64,000 nt of DNA from Nostoc favosum CHAB5714 (GCF_020829495.1 NZ_JAIVFQ010000025.1:1-64000); one strand, 5' to 3'. Counted from the first letter of the stretch, positions 53,566-62,689 are shown. Translations and numbers: made by a program. The notes: generated from the sequence alone by a model not told the origin.

Positions 53566-55167
53566 TTACGAATTACGCAAATAGGAGACTTTACCAAATC
53601 CGCCTCCGCCAGGAGTTTCTATCACAAAAACATCCCCAGGTTTCATCTCTACTGTTGCTGTGCTGTCTAAATTCTCTTCAATTCCATTGTGACGTTGTAT
53701 CCAGTTGCGTCCGACAATTCCGGCTTCCCCACCATTTAATCCAAAGGGAGGGACAACCCGATGGCTAGAGAGAATATTAGCTGTCATGGGTTCTAGAAAA
53801 CGGATGCGGCGGACAACTCCATTACCACCGGAATATTGCCCTTTACCACCGCTATCGGGACGAAGACTAAAGCTTTCTAAAAGTACAGGATAACGGGTTT
53901 CTAAAACTTCTGGATCGGTCAAGCGGGAGTTAGTCATGTGGGAATGAACACCATCAGTTCCATCAAAATCAATTCCTGCCCCAGAGCCGCCGCAGATAGT
54001 TTCATAATATTGATATTGCTCATTACCAAAAGTAAAATTATTCATCGTTCCTTGAGAAGCAGCCATGACACCTAAAGCGCCATATAAAGCATCGACAATG
54101 GTTTGAGAAGTTTCGACATTACCCGCTACTACTGCTGCTGGATAAGTTGGATTCAGCATACAGCCAACCGGGATAATAATTTCTAGAGGCTTAAGACACC
54201 CAGCATTAAGTGGAATATTATCATCAACCAAAGTCCGAAAGACATATAAAACTGCTGCTTGAGTTACAGCTTTGGGAGCATTAAAATTACTATTTAGTTG
54301 CTCAGAAGTCCCAGTAAAATCAATGGTAGCACTACGAGTTTCTGGGTAAATCGTTACTTTAACTTGAATTCGTGCCCCATTATCCATTTCATAAACAAAT
54401 GATCCATCCTTGAGAAGATTGATAGCCTTTCTCACCGACTCCTCAGCATTAGCTTGCACAAACTTCATGTAAGCTTGAACAGTATCAACCCCGTATTGTA
54501 AAACCATTTTATGAAGTTCTTGTACTCCCCGTTCATTTGCGGCAATTTGTGCTTTAAAATCAGCGATATTTTGGTCAGGGTTACGAGCAGGATAAGTATG
54601 ATTTGAAAGGTGTTGTCTTACTGCGGGTTCTCGGAAATTGCGCTCTTCAACCAAGAGAAAATTATCAAAAATAATTCCTTCCTCTTCTACTGTGGTACTG
54701 TGGGGAGGCATTGAACCAGGAGTAATTCCACCGATATCTGCTTGGTGTCCACGAGAAGCAACAAAAAAGAGGGGAGTGGGGAATGGGGAATAGGGAGTAG
54801 GGAATAGAGTATTTTCACGACTCTCTAGAAAAACAGGGGTAATTGCAGTTACGTCAGGAAGATGTGTTCCCCCATTATAAGGATTATTAGATAGATATAC
54901 ATTCCCTGGTTTTAGGGTGTCGTGTTTTTCGTTAATTAAACTGCGGACACTTTCACTCATTGAGCCTAAATGTACAGGAATATGGGGGGCATTAGCAACT
55001 AATAATCCAGAAAAGTCAAAAATAGCGCAGGAGAAATCTAGCCTTTCTTTGATATTTACAGATGCTGCCGTATTTTGGAGAACAATTCCCATTTGTTCGG
55101 CGATAAATTGATAGAGATTTTTGAATATTTCTAAGCGGACGGGATCTGGTTGCGTTGTTGTGTACAT
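53566..55167 (-). CDS. Hydantoinase/oxoprolinase B-subunit family protein
   Basis: ATG 55167 (MYTTTQPDPVRLEIFKNLYQFIAEQMG) has an AAGGAG site 7 bases upstream; the longer frame to 55200 is unnecessary. It carries HyuB/oxoprolinase-beta hallmarks: DHAPHIPVHLGSMSESV-like HIPVHLGSMSESVR, LSNNPYNGGTHLPDVTAI, ASRGHQADIGG, GNVETSQTIVDALYGAL and PGGGGFG. Residues about 130-150 (TLFPTPYSPFPTP) come from a CCCCATTCCC low-complexity repeat. The C-terminus YLRNS and its TAA are encoded by heptad sequence. It works with the A subunit downstream-to-upstream neighbour in ATP-dependent ring opening (5-oxoproline or hydantoin). The exact substrate is unknown. Confidence 0.88.
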   Translation of the reverse strand: MYTTTQPDPVRLEIFKNLYQFIAEQMGIVLQNTAASVNIKERLDFSCAIFDFSGLLVANAPHIPVHLGSMSESVRSLINEKHDTLKPGNVYLSNNPYNGGTHLPDVTAITPVFLESRENTLFPTPYSPFPTPLFFVASRGHQADIGGITPGSMPPHSTTVEEEGIIFDNFLLVEERNFREPAVRQHLSNHTYPARNPDQNIADFKAQIAANERGVQELHKMVLQYGVDTVQAYMKFVQANAEESVRKAINLLKDGSFVYEMDNGARIQVKVTIYPETRSATIDFTGTSEQLNSNFNAPKAVTQAAVLYVFRTLVDDNIPLNAGCLKPLEIIIPVGCMLNPTYPAAVVAGNVETSQTIVDALYGALGVMAASQGTMNNFTFGNEQYQYYETICGGSGAGIDFDGTDGVHSHMTNSRLTDPEVLETRYPVLLESFSLRPDSGGKGQYSGGNGVVRRIRFLEPMTANILSSHRVVPPFGLNGGEAGIVGRNWIQRHNGIEENLDSTATVEMKPGDVFVIETPGGGGFGKVSYLRNS

Positions 55168-55200
55168 TTTTAACTCCTTTTTAGAAAAAAACACAAACAT

Positions 55201-55583
55201 TAATACTTATAAAGTAAGATACTCATCCTTCAAATCACTAATAACTCGACAAAGCTGGCGTATTTCGGAAGGAAGAGAAGAAAACTTTAACATTGAAAAC
55301 CTCCTAATAATTTTCAGACAGTTCAGTTAGTAGTTTTGGCTAATGAAATTTAAATAATTCGTAATTCGTAATGACGCTCGTTCCGACGCTCGATGACGAC
55401 GCTCGTTCCGACGCTCGTTCCTCGCTAACGCTGCGCTATCGCTAACGCTGCGCTATCGCTTTGCGCGTCGCTAACGTAATTCGTAAATTTTGTTTTGTAA
55501 TGGGGATTTAACCCCAACACGAAACTTGCTTTTTTATTGAACCTGGGGACTTAAACCCACGGAACTAGTTAAATTTAAAAGCT
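55201..55583. repeat. Repeat cluster between hyuA and hyuB
   Basis: ATTCGTA heptads at 55350-55372 are interrupted by a block of GACGCTCGTTCC units and CTAACGCTGCGCTATCG units (55373-55474), and heptads resume at 55475-55488. It separates two genes that are usually adjacent. The hyuB Shine-Dalgarno lies just after it. Confidence 0.7.
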
Positions 55584-57677
55584 CTATACAAGACGTTGCA
55601 AAATTAAATGATTACGTTCAGTTAATCTTGCTTTCCAGTTAGGTTCTACTACAATTGTGCTAATTTTTTCTACGACGATCGCAGGCCCATTAATACTATC
55701 TTCTGGTTGTAAATCTTCTCGTCGATAAACAGGCGTATTCTGCCATCTATCAGCAGTAAACATCCTTACTATCTCAACGGCTTCGGTGGCTCCAATTATA
55801 GAACGTGTACGAGTAATTAAGGGTTCTTCGGGAGTCTCCATTTTCTGAATTACTTCTACTGAGACGGATTCAACAATTAAAGTTTTATCTAATTGAATGA
55901 AACCATAGCGGGATTTATGTTCATCCTCAAATTCTTGCCGCATCAATACCACATTATCGGCAAACTTAACGGTTAAAGTAGAGTTAGTCCCTTCATATTT
56001 TAAGTAAACTTTTTGGACTATTTCTGTTTGAGCATTAGCTTCATTTATTTCACTTCTAGCTTGAGTTTCTAAATATTCCATTAACTGCTGTAATTGAGGG
56101 ATTAATGCTTGGGTTAAAGGCTGTTCTACTCCTCCTTCTCTTATTGCACTGACATCAGCTAATCCCATTCCATAAGCAGAGAGAACACCAGCATAAGGGT
56201 GGAGAAATATCTTTTTCATTCCCAAGGTATCGGCAATTAAACAAGCAACTTGTCCGCCTGCGCCGCCAAAACAACAAAGCACATATTGGCTGACATCATA
56301 ACCCCGTTGCAGACTGATTTTTTTAATTGCGTTCGCCATATTTTCCACTGCGATCGCAATAAATCCAGCCGCTACTTGTTCAGGAGTACAATGAGTCAAT
56401 GTAGCGGTTTGAATATCTTGGGCTAATTGTGTAAATTGCTCAATTACAGTATCTTTATCTAAAGGTAAATTGCCATCAATTCCAAAAACCGAAGGAAAAT
56501 ATTGCGGGTGGATTTTGCCTAACATCACATTAGCATCAGTAACCGCTAATGGCCCCCCACGTCGATAACAAGCAGGCCCAGGATTTGAACCAGCAGATTT
56601 AGGGCCGACACGATAACTAGAACCATCAAAAAAGAGAATTGAACCGCCTCCAGCCGCAATGGTATTAATTGCTAATACGGGAACTCGCATCCGCGCTCCA
56701 GCAATTTCCGAATCTAGTTGTCGTTCATACTCTCCTTTAAAGTGGGCGACATCTGTACTTGTCCCTCCCATATCAAAGGTAATAACTAACTCAAAACCTG
56801 CTCTTTTACTAGTTTGGACTGCACCGACAATACCCCCAGCCGGGCCACTTAAAATACTATCTTTGCCTTGAAATTGTTGGGCTGCGACTAAACCGCCGTC
56901 AGATTTCATAAACATTAATTTGACTCCAGGTAACTGACTCGCTATTTGGTTGACATAGCGACGTAGAATAGGAGTTAGATAAGCATCTACTACTGTTGTA
57001 TCTCCTCGGCTGACTAATTTCATTAACGGACTAACTTGATGAGATACAGATATTTGTGTAAAGCCGATTTTTTGGGCGATTTGGGCGATTTGTTGTTCGT
57101 GTTCAGGATAGCGATCGCTGTGCATAAAAATAATAGCACAACTCCGAATTCCTGTGTTATAAACTGCTTGTAAGTCATTTTTGACTTGTTGAATATTTAC
57201 AGGAATTAATTCATTGCCATGAGCATCATAACGTTCATCAATTTCAATCACCTGTTCATAAAGCATGGTTGGTAAAACGATATGACGAGCAAAGATGTTA
57301 GGACGATTTTGGTAGCCAATTCGTAGCGCATCTTTAAACCCCTTGGTTATGAGAAGAACAACTCTGTCGCCTTTCCTTTCTAACAGCGCATTTGTTGCTA
57401 CTGTTGTCCCCATTTTTACTACTTCCATCGCTTCAGTAGGAATGGGTTCGTTGCTGGAAATACCCATGATATCCTGAATTCCTTGGATAGCTGCATCTTG
57501 ATATTGTTCGGGATTTTCTGAAAGTAGTTTGTAGACTATAATCCATTGCCCTTTAGGTAGAGGAACAATTAAAAAACGTTCAGGATGTTTTGATAGTCCG
57601 TCTATAATTGCTTGATTATTAGTAAGGGCAACAATATCTGTGAATGTACCACCGCGATCAGCAAAAACTTTCAACAT
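55584..57677 (-). CDS. Hydantoinase/oxoprolinase A-subunit family protein
   Basis: It carries HyuA/OPLAH-alpha motifs: FADRGGTFTDIVALT (phosphate-1), MGTTVATNALLERKGDRVVLLITKGF, ITFDMGGTSTDVAHF and AGGGSILFFDGSSYRVGPKSAGSNPGPACYRRGGPLAVTDAN. The ATPase core of the actin-like fold is intact. AAGGAA precedes ATG 57677. At 697 aa it is the usual length. It is paired with the B gene, 383 bases downstream on the same strand, and the likely reaction is ATP-dependent opening of 5-oxoproline or a hydantoin. Confidence 0.9.
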   Translation of the reverse strand: MLKVFADRGGTFTDIVALTNNQAIIDGLSKHPERFLIVPLPKGQWIIVYKLLSENPEQYQDAAIQGIQDIMGISSNEPIPTEAMEVVKMGTTVATNALLERKGDRVVLLITKGFKDALRIGYQNRPNIFARHIVLPTMLYEQVIEIDERYDAHGNELIPVNIQQVKNDLQAVYNTGIRSCAIIFMHSDRYPEHEQQIAQIAQKIGFTQISVSHQVSPLMKLVSRGDTTVVDAYLTPILRRYVNQIASQLPGVKLMFMKSDGGLVAAQQFQGKDSILSGPAGGIVGAVQTSKRAGFELVITFDMGGTSTDVAHFKGEYERQLDSEIAGARMRVPVLAINTIAAGGGSILFFDGSSYRVGPKSAGSNPGPACYRRGGPLAVTDANVMLGKIHPQYFPSVFGIDGNLPLDKDTVIEQFTQLAQDIQTATLTHCTPEQVAAGFIAIAVENMANAIKKISLQRGYDVSQYVLCCFGGAGGQVACLIADTLGMKKIFLHPYAGVLSAYGMGLADVSAIREGGVEQPLTQALIPQLQQLMEYLETQARSEINEANAQTEIVQKVYLKYEGTNSTLTVKFADNVVLMRQEFEDEHKSRYGFIQLDKTLIVESVSVEVIQKMETPEEPLITRTRSIIGATEAVEIVRMFTADRWQNTPVYRREDLQPEDSINGPAIVVEKISTIVVEPNWKARLTERNHLILQRLV

Positions 57678-57796
57678 TGCTCTATTTCCTTAATGCTGTA
57701 AGATATTGTTGAAATCGTTATTTATCTCAAAGAATTACAAGTATTCAACATTAAATATAGACTTTGTTGAGTCACACTTTACTCAACTTATAAACT

Positions 57797-58201
57797 TTAT
57801 TTTCTGGGACTTTTGCCTCGTTCTAATGCTCTTGATGCTGGTGGCGGAGGTTCGGGCGGCTTTTGAAGGATTTCAATAATTCCAGTAATGACTTCGTTGA
57901 CTTTTTGATCCTTCAGTTTTCCAATAAATCGAATAACATTAGTTTTATCAACCGTGGCAATAATATTAGGGCGAATGTAGCAAGGACTTAAACTTATTTT
58001 ACCAACTCGGAAGTCTTGGTCTTCTAACTTAATTTCATAGTCTCTGCCTGGTTTGCTGGTGATAGGACAGACCATAATATTGTTACTATCTGATTCTGCA
58101 ATTACCAACGCAGGTCGTCTTTTAGTAGCTGATGCATCAGAAAAGGGGAAAGGTATTGAGATGACATCACCTTTTGCAAGGTTTTCTAGAGATGCTTCCA
58201 A
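57797..58201 (-). CDS. PemK/MazF-type toxin
   Basis: GDVISIPFPFSDASATKRRPALVIAES is the PemK/MazF N-terminus, followed by VCPITSKPGRDYEIKL and KISLSPCYIRPNIIATVDKTN. A ribosome-independent endoribonuclease is predicted. It overlaps the upstream antitoxin by 16 bases. The C-terminal extension (PPEPPPPASRALERGKSPRK) is Pro-rich and basic and not part of the family. Confidence 0.85.
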   Translation of the reverse strand: MEASLENLAKGDVISIPFPFSDASATKRRPALVIAESDSNNIMVCPITSKPGRDYEIKLEDQDFRVGKISLSPCYIRPNIIATVDKTNVIRFIGKLKDQKVNEVITGIIEILQKPPEPPPPASRALERGKSPRK

Positions 58202-58467
58202 GCTTCATCTTCCTCTGGATCAAGCCAAATTTTGTTCAGCGATGACTCACTTAATTCCTGAAAATCTTTCACTAATCTTTGAGAATAATCTGCATTTATA
58301 TCTGGCAAATTCTTAACTATTTCAAGTGGTAGTCCGGTTAGCTTTACTACCAAAGCTGAATCAATACCTTCGTTCAGCATATTGAGCGCAACTTGGGTTA
58401 ATCCCTGCTGCAAACCTTGCTCCCATGCTTCGCGTAAGTTTTGAGATTGAATTGCAAAGTCATGCAT
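58186..58467 (-). CDS. Putative antitoxin with Rpn-like N-terminal segment
   Basis: The first half (LREAWEQGLQQGLTQVALNMLNEGIDSALVVKLTGLPLEIV) looks like the C-terminal region of Rpn/PD-(D/E)xK recombination-promoting nucleases. The end, VKDFQELSESSLNKIWLDPEEDEAWKHL, is the acidic toxin-binding tail typical of antitoxins paired with PemK. It is a fusion of an Rpn tail and an antitoxin tail. The pairing with the toxin by overlap is strong; the origin of the first half is inferred. Confidence 0.6.
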   Translation of the reverse strand: MHDFAIQSQNLREAWEQGLQQGLTQVALNMLNEGIDSALVVKLTGLPLEIVKNLPDINADYSQRLVKDFQELSESSLNKIWLDPEEDEAWKHL

Positions 58468-58558
58468 GATTTTCAGTTCGTAGTACCTACTTTAATAATA
58501 CCTCGAATATTAAATTTTCTATTTTCGCTATTGTACATTCCATTTATAAACCGCTATC

Positions 58559-58717
58559 TTAGATAATTCGCTGGTTTAGCGGAATTACAATTACAAATTC
58601 TGTACCTTGTCCAGGAGCAGAAATACATTGTAATGTTCCCTGATGTTTTTGAGTGATAATCTGGTAACTAATAGATAAACCTAACCCAGTACCTTTATCA
58701 ACTGGTTTAGTAGTCCC
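58559..58717 (-). pseudogene. Histidine kinase C-terminal fragment
   Basis: On the minus strand, TTKPVDKGTGLGLSISYQIITQKHQGTLQCISAPGQGTEFVIVIPLNQR is the G2 box and final strands of a HATPase domain, ending at TAA 58559-58561. There is no start and nothing upstream, since the tmk region begins just beyond. It is an isolated fragment. Confidence 0.75.
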
Positions 58718-58807
58718 CTACAAATGTACAAATAATTTGGGATAATTTATTTTTTTGGAAGTCCCTTATATTTAAAAGTTATTTTTAAAGTAGTGAACAT
58801 AAAAAGC

Positions 58808-59443
58808 ATGAGTGGCAAATTAATTGTATTTGAAGGGGTGGAAGGCTGTGGTAAAACCAGCCAAATGCAGCTTTGTTCTGAGTGGTTGAAAAGTCTGGGT
58901 ATTTCTGTGGTTGTTACTCGTGAACCAGGTGGAACAGAGTTAGGCTTACATCTTCGCCGCTTGCTATTAGAGAAGACGGAGGATAAACCAGTTGCACAAG
59001 TGACAGAACTCTTGTTGTATGCTGCTGACAGATCGCAACACGTTGAACAAGAACTCAAACCGCAACTGCAAGCAGGGAAATATATTTTATGCGATCGCTA
59101 CACTGAGTCTACCATTGCCTACCAAGGATATGGTCGTGGTCTTAACATGAGTTTAATCAATCAGCTTAATCATATTGCCACTGCTGGTTTAGAGAGTGAC
59201 TTAACTATTTGGCTAGATGTCGATGTCGAAGTAGGACTAGCCCGAAAACGAGGAGATGGAATAGGGTTAGACCGCATTGAACAAGAAACAATCGCTTTTC
59301 ATCGGCGCGTTCAGCAAGGATACGCAGAGTTAGCAGCATCCTATCCCTCAAGAATTGTGCGGGTAGATGGCAGCTTGAGTAAAGAAGCTGTACAACAAGT
59401 AATTCAAGGAATTTTGCGCGTACACCTGAAGGGGTTGCTATAG
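58808..59443 (+). CDS. tmk: Thymidylate kinase
   Basis: MSGKLIVFEGVEGCGKTSQM carries the P-loop, followed by REPGGTELG (the TMPK DRX/REPGGT motif), CDRYTESTIAYQGYGRG, and the LID region RKRGDGIGLDRIE. It phosphorylates dTMP to dTDP. ATG 58808 gives the standard 211 aa; a GTG five codons upstream (58793) adds VNIKS and is less likely. It lies directly after the histidine kinase remnant. Confidence 0.95.
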   Translation: MSGKLIVFEGVEGCGKTSQMQLCSEWLKSLGISVVVTREPGGTELGLHLRRLLLEKTEDKPVAQVTELLLYAADRSQHVEQELKPQLQAGKYILCDRYTESTIAYQGYGRGLNMSLINQLNHIATAGLESDLTIWLDVDVEVGLARKRGDGIGLDRIEQETIAFHRRVQQGYAELAASYPSRIVRVDGSLSKEAVQQVIQGILRVHLKGLL

Positions 59444-59448
59444 ACATC

Positions 59449-59477
59449 GCCTCAAATTTTGAAGGCAAAATTTTTTG
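59449..59477 (+). terminator. Likely terminator after tmk
   Basis: GCCTCAAATTTTGAAGGC forms a short imperfect hairpin (one bulge) followed by AAAATTTTTT. It begins 6 bases after the tmk stop. The stem is weak. Confidence 0.45.
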
Positions 59478-59523
59478 AACTTTCTACTTAACTGTCTTAA
59501 CTGTCCTTGCATCCTTATCGTCT

Positions 59524-59889
59524 TTACCCCAATGTCAACACTCCTGCTGGAAAATCTGCTACTAATCGTTTTGTCTGTAACCAACGCACACCCAAAAGAA
59601 TATCTTGCAGTTCATCTCCACCCAACGCTGAAATCATAAACTCTTCTTCATCTAAAAGTACAGTTCCTTGATACAGGTTAAACTGTGCTTCTCCCTGCGC
59701 CGTCCGCATATCTTCTCTCTGACTTTCCCGTAACCATCCCAGGCTCAAAGCATCTTGGTTATCAATTGCTAGAGTCCCAGTAAATCCTGTATCTAGTAGC
59801 GCCTGTACTGGGATAATATCACCATCAGCAGCTATCAAACCAATTTCAAAAATTAACTCGCCTTTACTGTTAAACTCTCCGAAAATCAT
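59524..59889 (-). CDS. Retropepsin-like aspartyl protease family protein (121 aa)
   Basis: VQALLDTGFTGTLAIDN contains the DTGxTG catalytic motif of the retropepsin-like family common in cyanobacteria, followed by LGWLRESQREDMRTAQGE and ILLGVRWLQTKRLVADF. It overlaps the upstream partner by 4 bases (ATGA), so the pair is translationally coupled. Confidence 0.82.
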   Translation of the reverse strand: MIFGEFNSKGELIFEIGLIAADGDIIPVQALLDTGFTGTLAIDNQDALSLGWLRESQREDMRTAQGEAQFNLYQGTVLLDEEEFMISALGGDELQDILLGVRWLQTKRLVADFPAGVLTLG

Positions 59890-60203
59890 ATTTTGCCACA
59901 GGCTCCAGTCTCATTGATTCGCATCATGAGACGCAAAGTATCACCAAATTGATCACGAGCCTTTGTTCTGGCAACATCCTCATTTGGATCTATAAAATAG
60001 TCTCCACTCTCAGGCTCAATGACTATAAACCAGTCGTAGTGTTCTTTGATTAACTCTGGTTGAACTCTGTCAAATACTACTCGACAACGTTGATAAAATA
60101 CCTCATCTTCAGCTTTGCGTCTGGCTCTTTCTTCTGGTGATAGTTGACGTTCGGGAAATACTCTTCCTCGACGTGGTGTGTGATTAGAGGATAGTTGTGT
60201 CAT
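59886..60203 (-). CDS. Hypothetical partner of the aspartyl protease (105 aa)
   Basis: ATG 60203 (MTQLSSNHTPRRGRVFPERQLSPEERARRKAEDEVFYQRCRVVFDRVQPEL) begins the product. The longer frame to 60416 reads through dispersed repeats and is rejected. It contains YDWFIVIEPESGDYFIDPNEDVA, typical of a small cyanobacterial family found next to retropepsin-like genes. Its role is unknown, and substrate or regulator of the protease is possible. Confidence 0.7.
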   Translation of the reverse strand: MTQLSSNHTPRRGRVFPERQLSPEERARRKAEDEVFYQRCRVVFDRVQPELIKEHYDWFIVIEPESGDYFIDPNEDVARTKARDQFGDTLRLMMRINETGACGKI

Positions 60204-60289
60204 TTTGTTTACTATTTGATTGGATAATAGCCTCTTAGTTTCTATATATTGATTATATATAGGAATCCTAAATGAGTTGTGAAAAATAT

Positions 60290-60415
60290 AGATGAGGAAA
60301 CGAACCGCCATCTCTACGAGAGGCTTCCGCCAACGCGCAGCGTCTCGTAAGAGAAGGACGCCTTCTGGTGCGTCGGCTTCCGCCAACGCGCAGCGTCTCG
60401 TAAGAGTTGGACGCA
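60290..60415. repeat. Dispersed repeats, two copies of CTTCCGCCAACGCGCAGCGT
   Basis: CTTCCGCCAACGCGCAGCGTCTCGTAAGAG occurs twice (about 60326-60355 and 60379-60408) with a GGACGCCTTCTGGTGCGTCG spacer. It is a common Nostoc repeat. The sequence 60421-60560 holds no gene. Confidence 0.7.
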
Positions 60416-60568
60416 AAGGAAAGAAAGAAGAAAGAGAGATATAATTTTAACGAATGATTTATGACTGCTATATCTGAAGCGATCGCCAGAAATAATTTAT
60501 CAATATTCTTTCATATCAAGCCCTCTTTTTAAAACCTCATATTCCTCAATCAAAATGTCAAAATAAAA

Positions 60569-60602
60569 AGCGATCGCTCTTTATTTTAAAAGAGCAATCG
60601 CT
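60569..60602 (-). terminator. Terminator after the DUF3386 gene
   Basis: AGCGATCGCTCTTT and AAAGAGCAATCGCT form a 14-bp stem with one mismatch around a 6-base loop. It is followed on the minus strand by CTTTTTATTT. A HIP1 octamer forms the stem base. It lies 25 bases downstream of the gene stop and could act in both directions. Confidence 0.75.
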
Positions 60603-60626
60603 AATTTTTAGATTACAAAATACAGC

Positions 60627-61283
60627 TTAAGCAGCAACAGGTTCCAACAATTTAATATCAGAGAAGATAAATTCTTGAATAGAAAATTGTCCTGCTGTCT
60701 CGGTACGAATCTCCCGACGATTTAGGATGAAATAGTTACCAACTTTTTCATATTCATCGATAAATTCGCTTCTACCGCCCTTTTGTTCCCCAGTCTTGGG
60801 GTCATGGTACACAGAGTCATAGCGGTGGGATAGGTAGCCTTCCCCGGTGTTATGACTGCTAAAGGTGTCAATTGTCACATAAGTCCCGTGGATTAAACGG
60901 TGAACATGGCATACTTCATTATTGCGGACTTTGTATTTATCGCCCTCAGCCTTACCACCCATTAAAAGCTCAACCGCACCAGTTTCGTCAGTTTTACCAT
61001 AGCTAAACGTATTGGCGCTGTGGGTGTCTTCAAAGCTGCGGCGGATGCGGTGAATTGCTATCTCCCATGCTTGACCATGAATTGCTTGCTTTGCTGGCTC
61101 GTCATCTACATCCAAAACTTCCGCTTTGAGATTGGCGTTGATGATCACTTTACCTGTAAACACTTTATCATCTTGCTTAAAGGTAATATTTGCGGTATAA
61201 CCAGGGAAATTTTTGTCCCAAGTGTAGCGGTTCTCATAAGCAGCCCGGAAAAGTTCCTGAGCAGAGAGTTGTGTAACTGTCAT
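60627..61283 (-). CDS. DUF3386 family protein
   Basis: TVTQLSAQELFRAAYENRYTWDKNFPGYTANITFK is the conserved start of DUF3386, followed by HGTYVTIDTFSSHNTGEGYLSHRYDSVYHD and NYFILNRREIRTET. The family is nearly restricted to cyanobacteria and plastid-bearing organisms. Function is unknown. It diverges from the LuxR gene across about 100 bases, so the regulator may control it. Confidence 0.88.
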   Translation of the reverse strand: MTVTQLSAQELFRAAYENRYTWDKNFPGYTANITFKQDDKVFTGKVIINANLKAEVLDVDDEPAKQAIHGQAWEIAIHRIRRSFEDTHSANTFSYGKTDETGAVELLMGGKAEGDKYKVRNNEVCHVHRLIHGTYVTIDTFSSHNTGEGYLSHRYDSVYHDPKTGEQKGGRSEFIDEYEKVGNYFILNRREIRTETAGQFSIQEFIFSDIKLLEPVAA

Positions 61284-61383
61284 GTGCTTCTCCTAGTCGC
61301 TACTGTAATTAGCGTTTTAGTTTCCTTGGTATTAGCATAGAAGTAATTGTTGAGGCTTGGATAGTCCCCAACTGGGTACACTT

Positions 61384-62055
61384 ATGGTTAATTCTCTCCA
61401 CGCCGTATTTCATGCGATCGCTAATGTCCAGAATGAGCAAGAATTAAGACTAGCTCTCACGGATAAAATTAGTGAGCATTTTGGCGTGCAAAATTGGGGC
61501 ATTTATTTCCTAGATGAGCAACCAACGGCTCAAATGGATGTTCAGGGCATTCCGGCAGTATGCTTAGAAAGCAATCCAGTCGGGCGCTACGTGGTTGAGC
61601 GTCATGCTCCCGCCCATGAACAGTTATTATTATCACCAAAAGACTGGAAGCATTTTTGCTCGCGTTCTGATCACGAACATGTGATGACTGGGCCAATTGT
61701 TTGCGATGGTCGTCTTGTAGGAACGCTTAACTTGGCTCGTGACAAGGGAAATCCTGCTTTTAATGGCAATGATTTAGCTGATTTGAGTGCCTTATGCATT
61801 CATTTATCAGCAAAAATGGCAACTCTACGGACAAAACCAAAAATATCCCATTCTCTTTTAGTAAGTCCTCTAACAGCGCGTGAGTTAGAAATTGCCGACT
61901 TAGTGGCGCAGGGGTTAACAAACGCGGAAATTGGGGAAAAACTTTGGATTACACAAAATTCCGTCAAACAAGCTTTGAAGAGGATGTTTCGTAAGTTGAA
62001 GGTTTCGGCGCGTGCAGAAATGGTAGCAAAGCTACAAGATATACAAGTTTCTTAA
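61384..62055 (+). CDS. GAF-domain LuxR-family transcriptional regulator
   Basis: The N-terminal GAF-like domain spans about residues 5-150 (LTDKISEHFGVQNWGIYFLDE, PIVCDGRLVGTLNLARDK). The C-terminal LuxR/GerE helix-turn-helix is LTARELEIADLVAQGLTNAEIGEKLWITQNSVKQALKRMFRKLKVSARAEMV. A ligand- or redox-sensing activator is expected. ATG 61384 is preferred; a TTG at 61357 would add nine residues. It diverges from DUF3386. Confidence 0.87.
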   Translation: MVNSLHAVFHAIANVQNEQELRLALTDKISEHFGVQNWGIYFLDEQPTAQMDVQGIPAVCLESNPVGRYVVERHAPAHEQLLLSPKDWKHFCSRSDHEHVMTGPIVCDGRLVGTLNLARDKGNPAFNGNDLADLSALCIHLSAKMATLRTKPKISHSLLVSPLTARELEIADLVAQGLTNAEIGEKLWITQNSVKQALKRMFRKLKVSARAEMVAKLQDIQVS

Positions 62056-62097
62056 ACCGTGTAAACTAAACTTATAGAAATCGGTGAGTTTAGTTTT

Positions 62098-62275
62098 TCA
62101 TACTGGATTAACCAGTAATGGTTGCACGGCGCAACTCACTACTCCCTTAAGCGTAAAAGCTTCTGGGAGATACTTGCGTATAATCTGCAAGCTACCATTT
62201 ACATCAGCGTTGATAACTCTACCTGACTTAGTACGAAACAATCCTCGGTGTACTCGTTTGCCTGCATAACTAATT
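62098..62275 (-). pseudogene. TnpB (IS200/IS605 family) C-terminal fragment
   Basis: SYAGKRVHRGLFRTKSGRVINADVNGSLQIIRKYLPEAF is the C-terminal part of TnpB proteins (RGLF, N.DVNGA.NI). The RuvC DED core and the zinc knuckle are gone, and a MITE copy replaces the rest. It is a remnant of an IS605-type element. Confidence 0.82.
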
Positions 62276-62279
62276 TGCC

Positions 62280-62434
62280 TGCAAGGCGACAATCGTCGCT
62301 TCGTCTCCCCTCCTGCTTGCGGGGAGGGGAGATTTTGGGGAGCCAGTGCGGTCTTGGGTCTCCCCAAGTGGAGCCGGATAGCGTGTGGGGTGCAATGACT
62401 GTGGAAATCATAACTAATTATGCGAACATGATAT
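62280..62434. mobile_element. MITE-like element, copy H, truncating the TnpB fragment
   Basis: The right end is GCGAACATGATAT (62422-62434), with arms CTCCCCTCCTGCTTGCGGGGAGGGGAG. The middle differs from other copies (TGCGGTCTTGGGTCTCCCC). The left boundary is unclear; it abuts the TnpB remnant. Confidence 0.65.
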
Positions 62435-62500
62435 AAATTCTGAATTCTGCTGTAACTAAGCTGATATGCGTCTAAATTATATAAACATTCTTTATAATCG

Positions 62501-62555
62501 TTGACGGTTGACGGTTGACGGTTGACGGTTGACGGTTATCGGTCATCAGTCAACA
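62501..62555. repeat. TTGACGG heptad repeats
   Basis: Five TTGACGG units are followed by related heptads (TTATCGG, TCATCAG, TCAACAG). Confidence 0.75.
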
Positions 62556-62689
62556 GTCATCAGGTAAATGTACTAGTTTTATGCGTAACAGCTTATCTAG
62601 TTAATGCTTAAGCCTGCGATCGCCTTGTTAAAAAAGTCAACTTTAAATCAATCAGAGTGGTAATCAAACTTTATTAGATATCTTGCAAA

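Noticed and set aside
59886..60416. Longer start for the partner of the aspartyl protease
   Set aside because: The extension reads through two copies of a dispersed repeat, and the family-like sequence begins at MTQLSSN.
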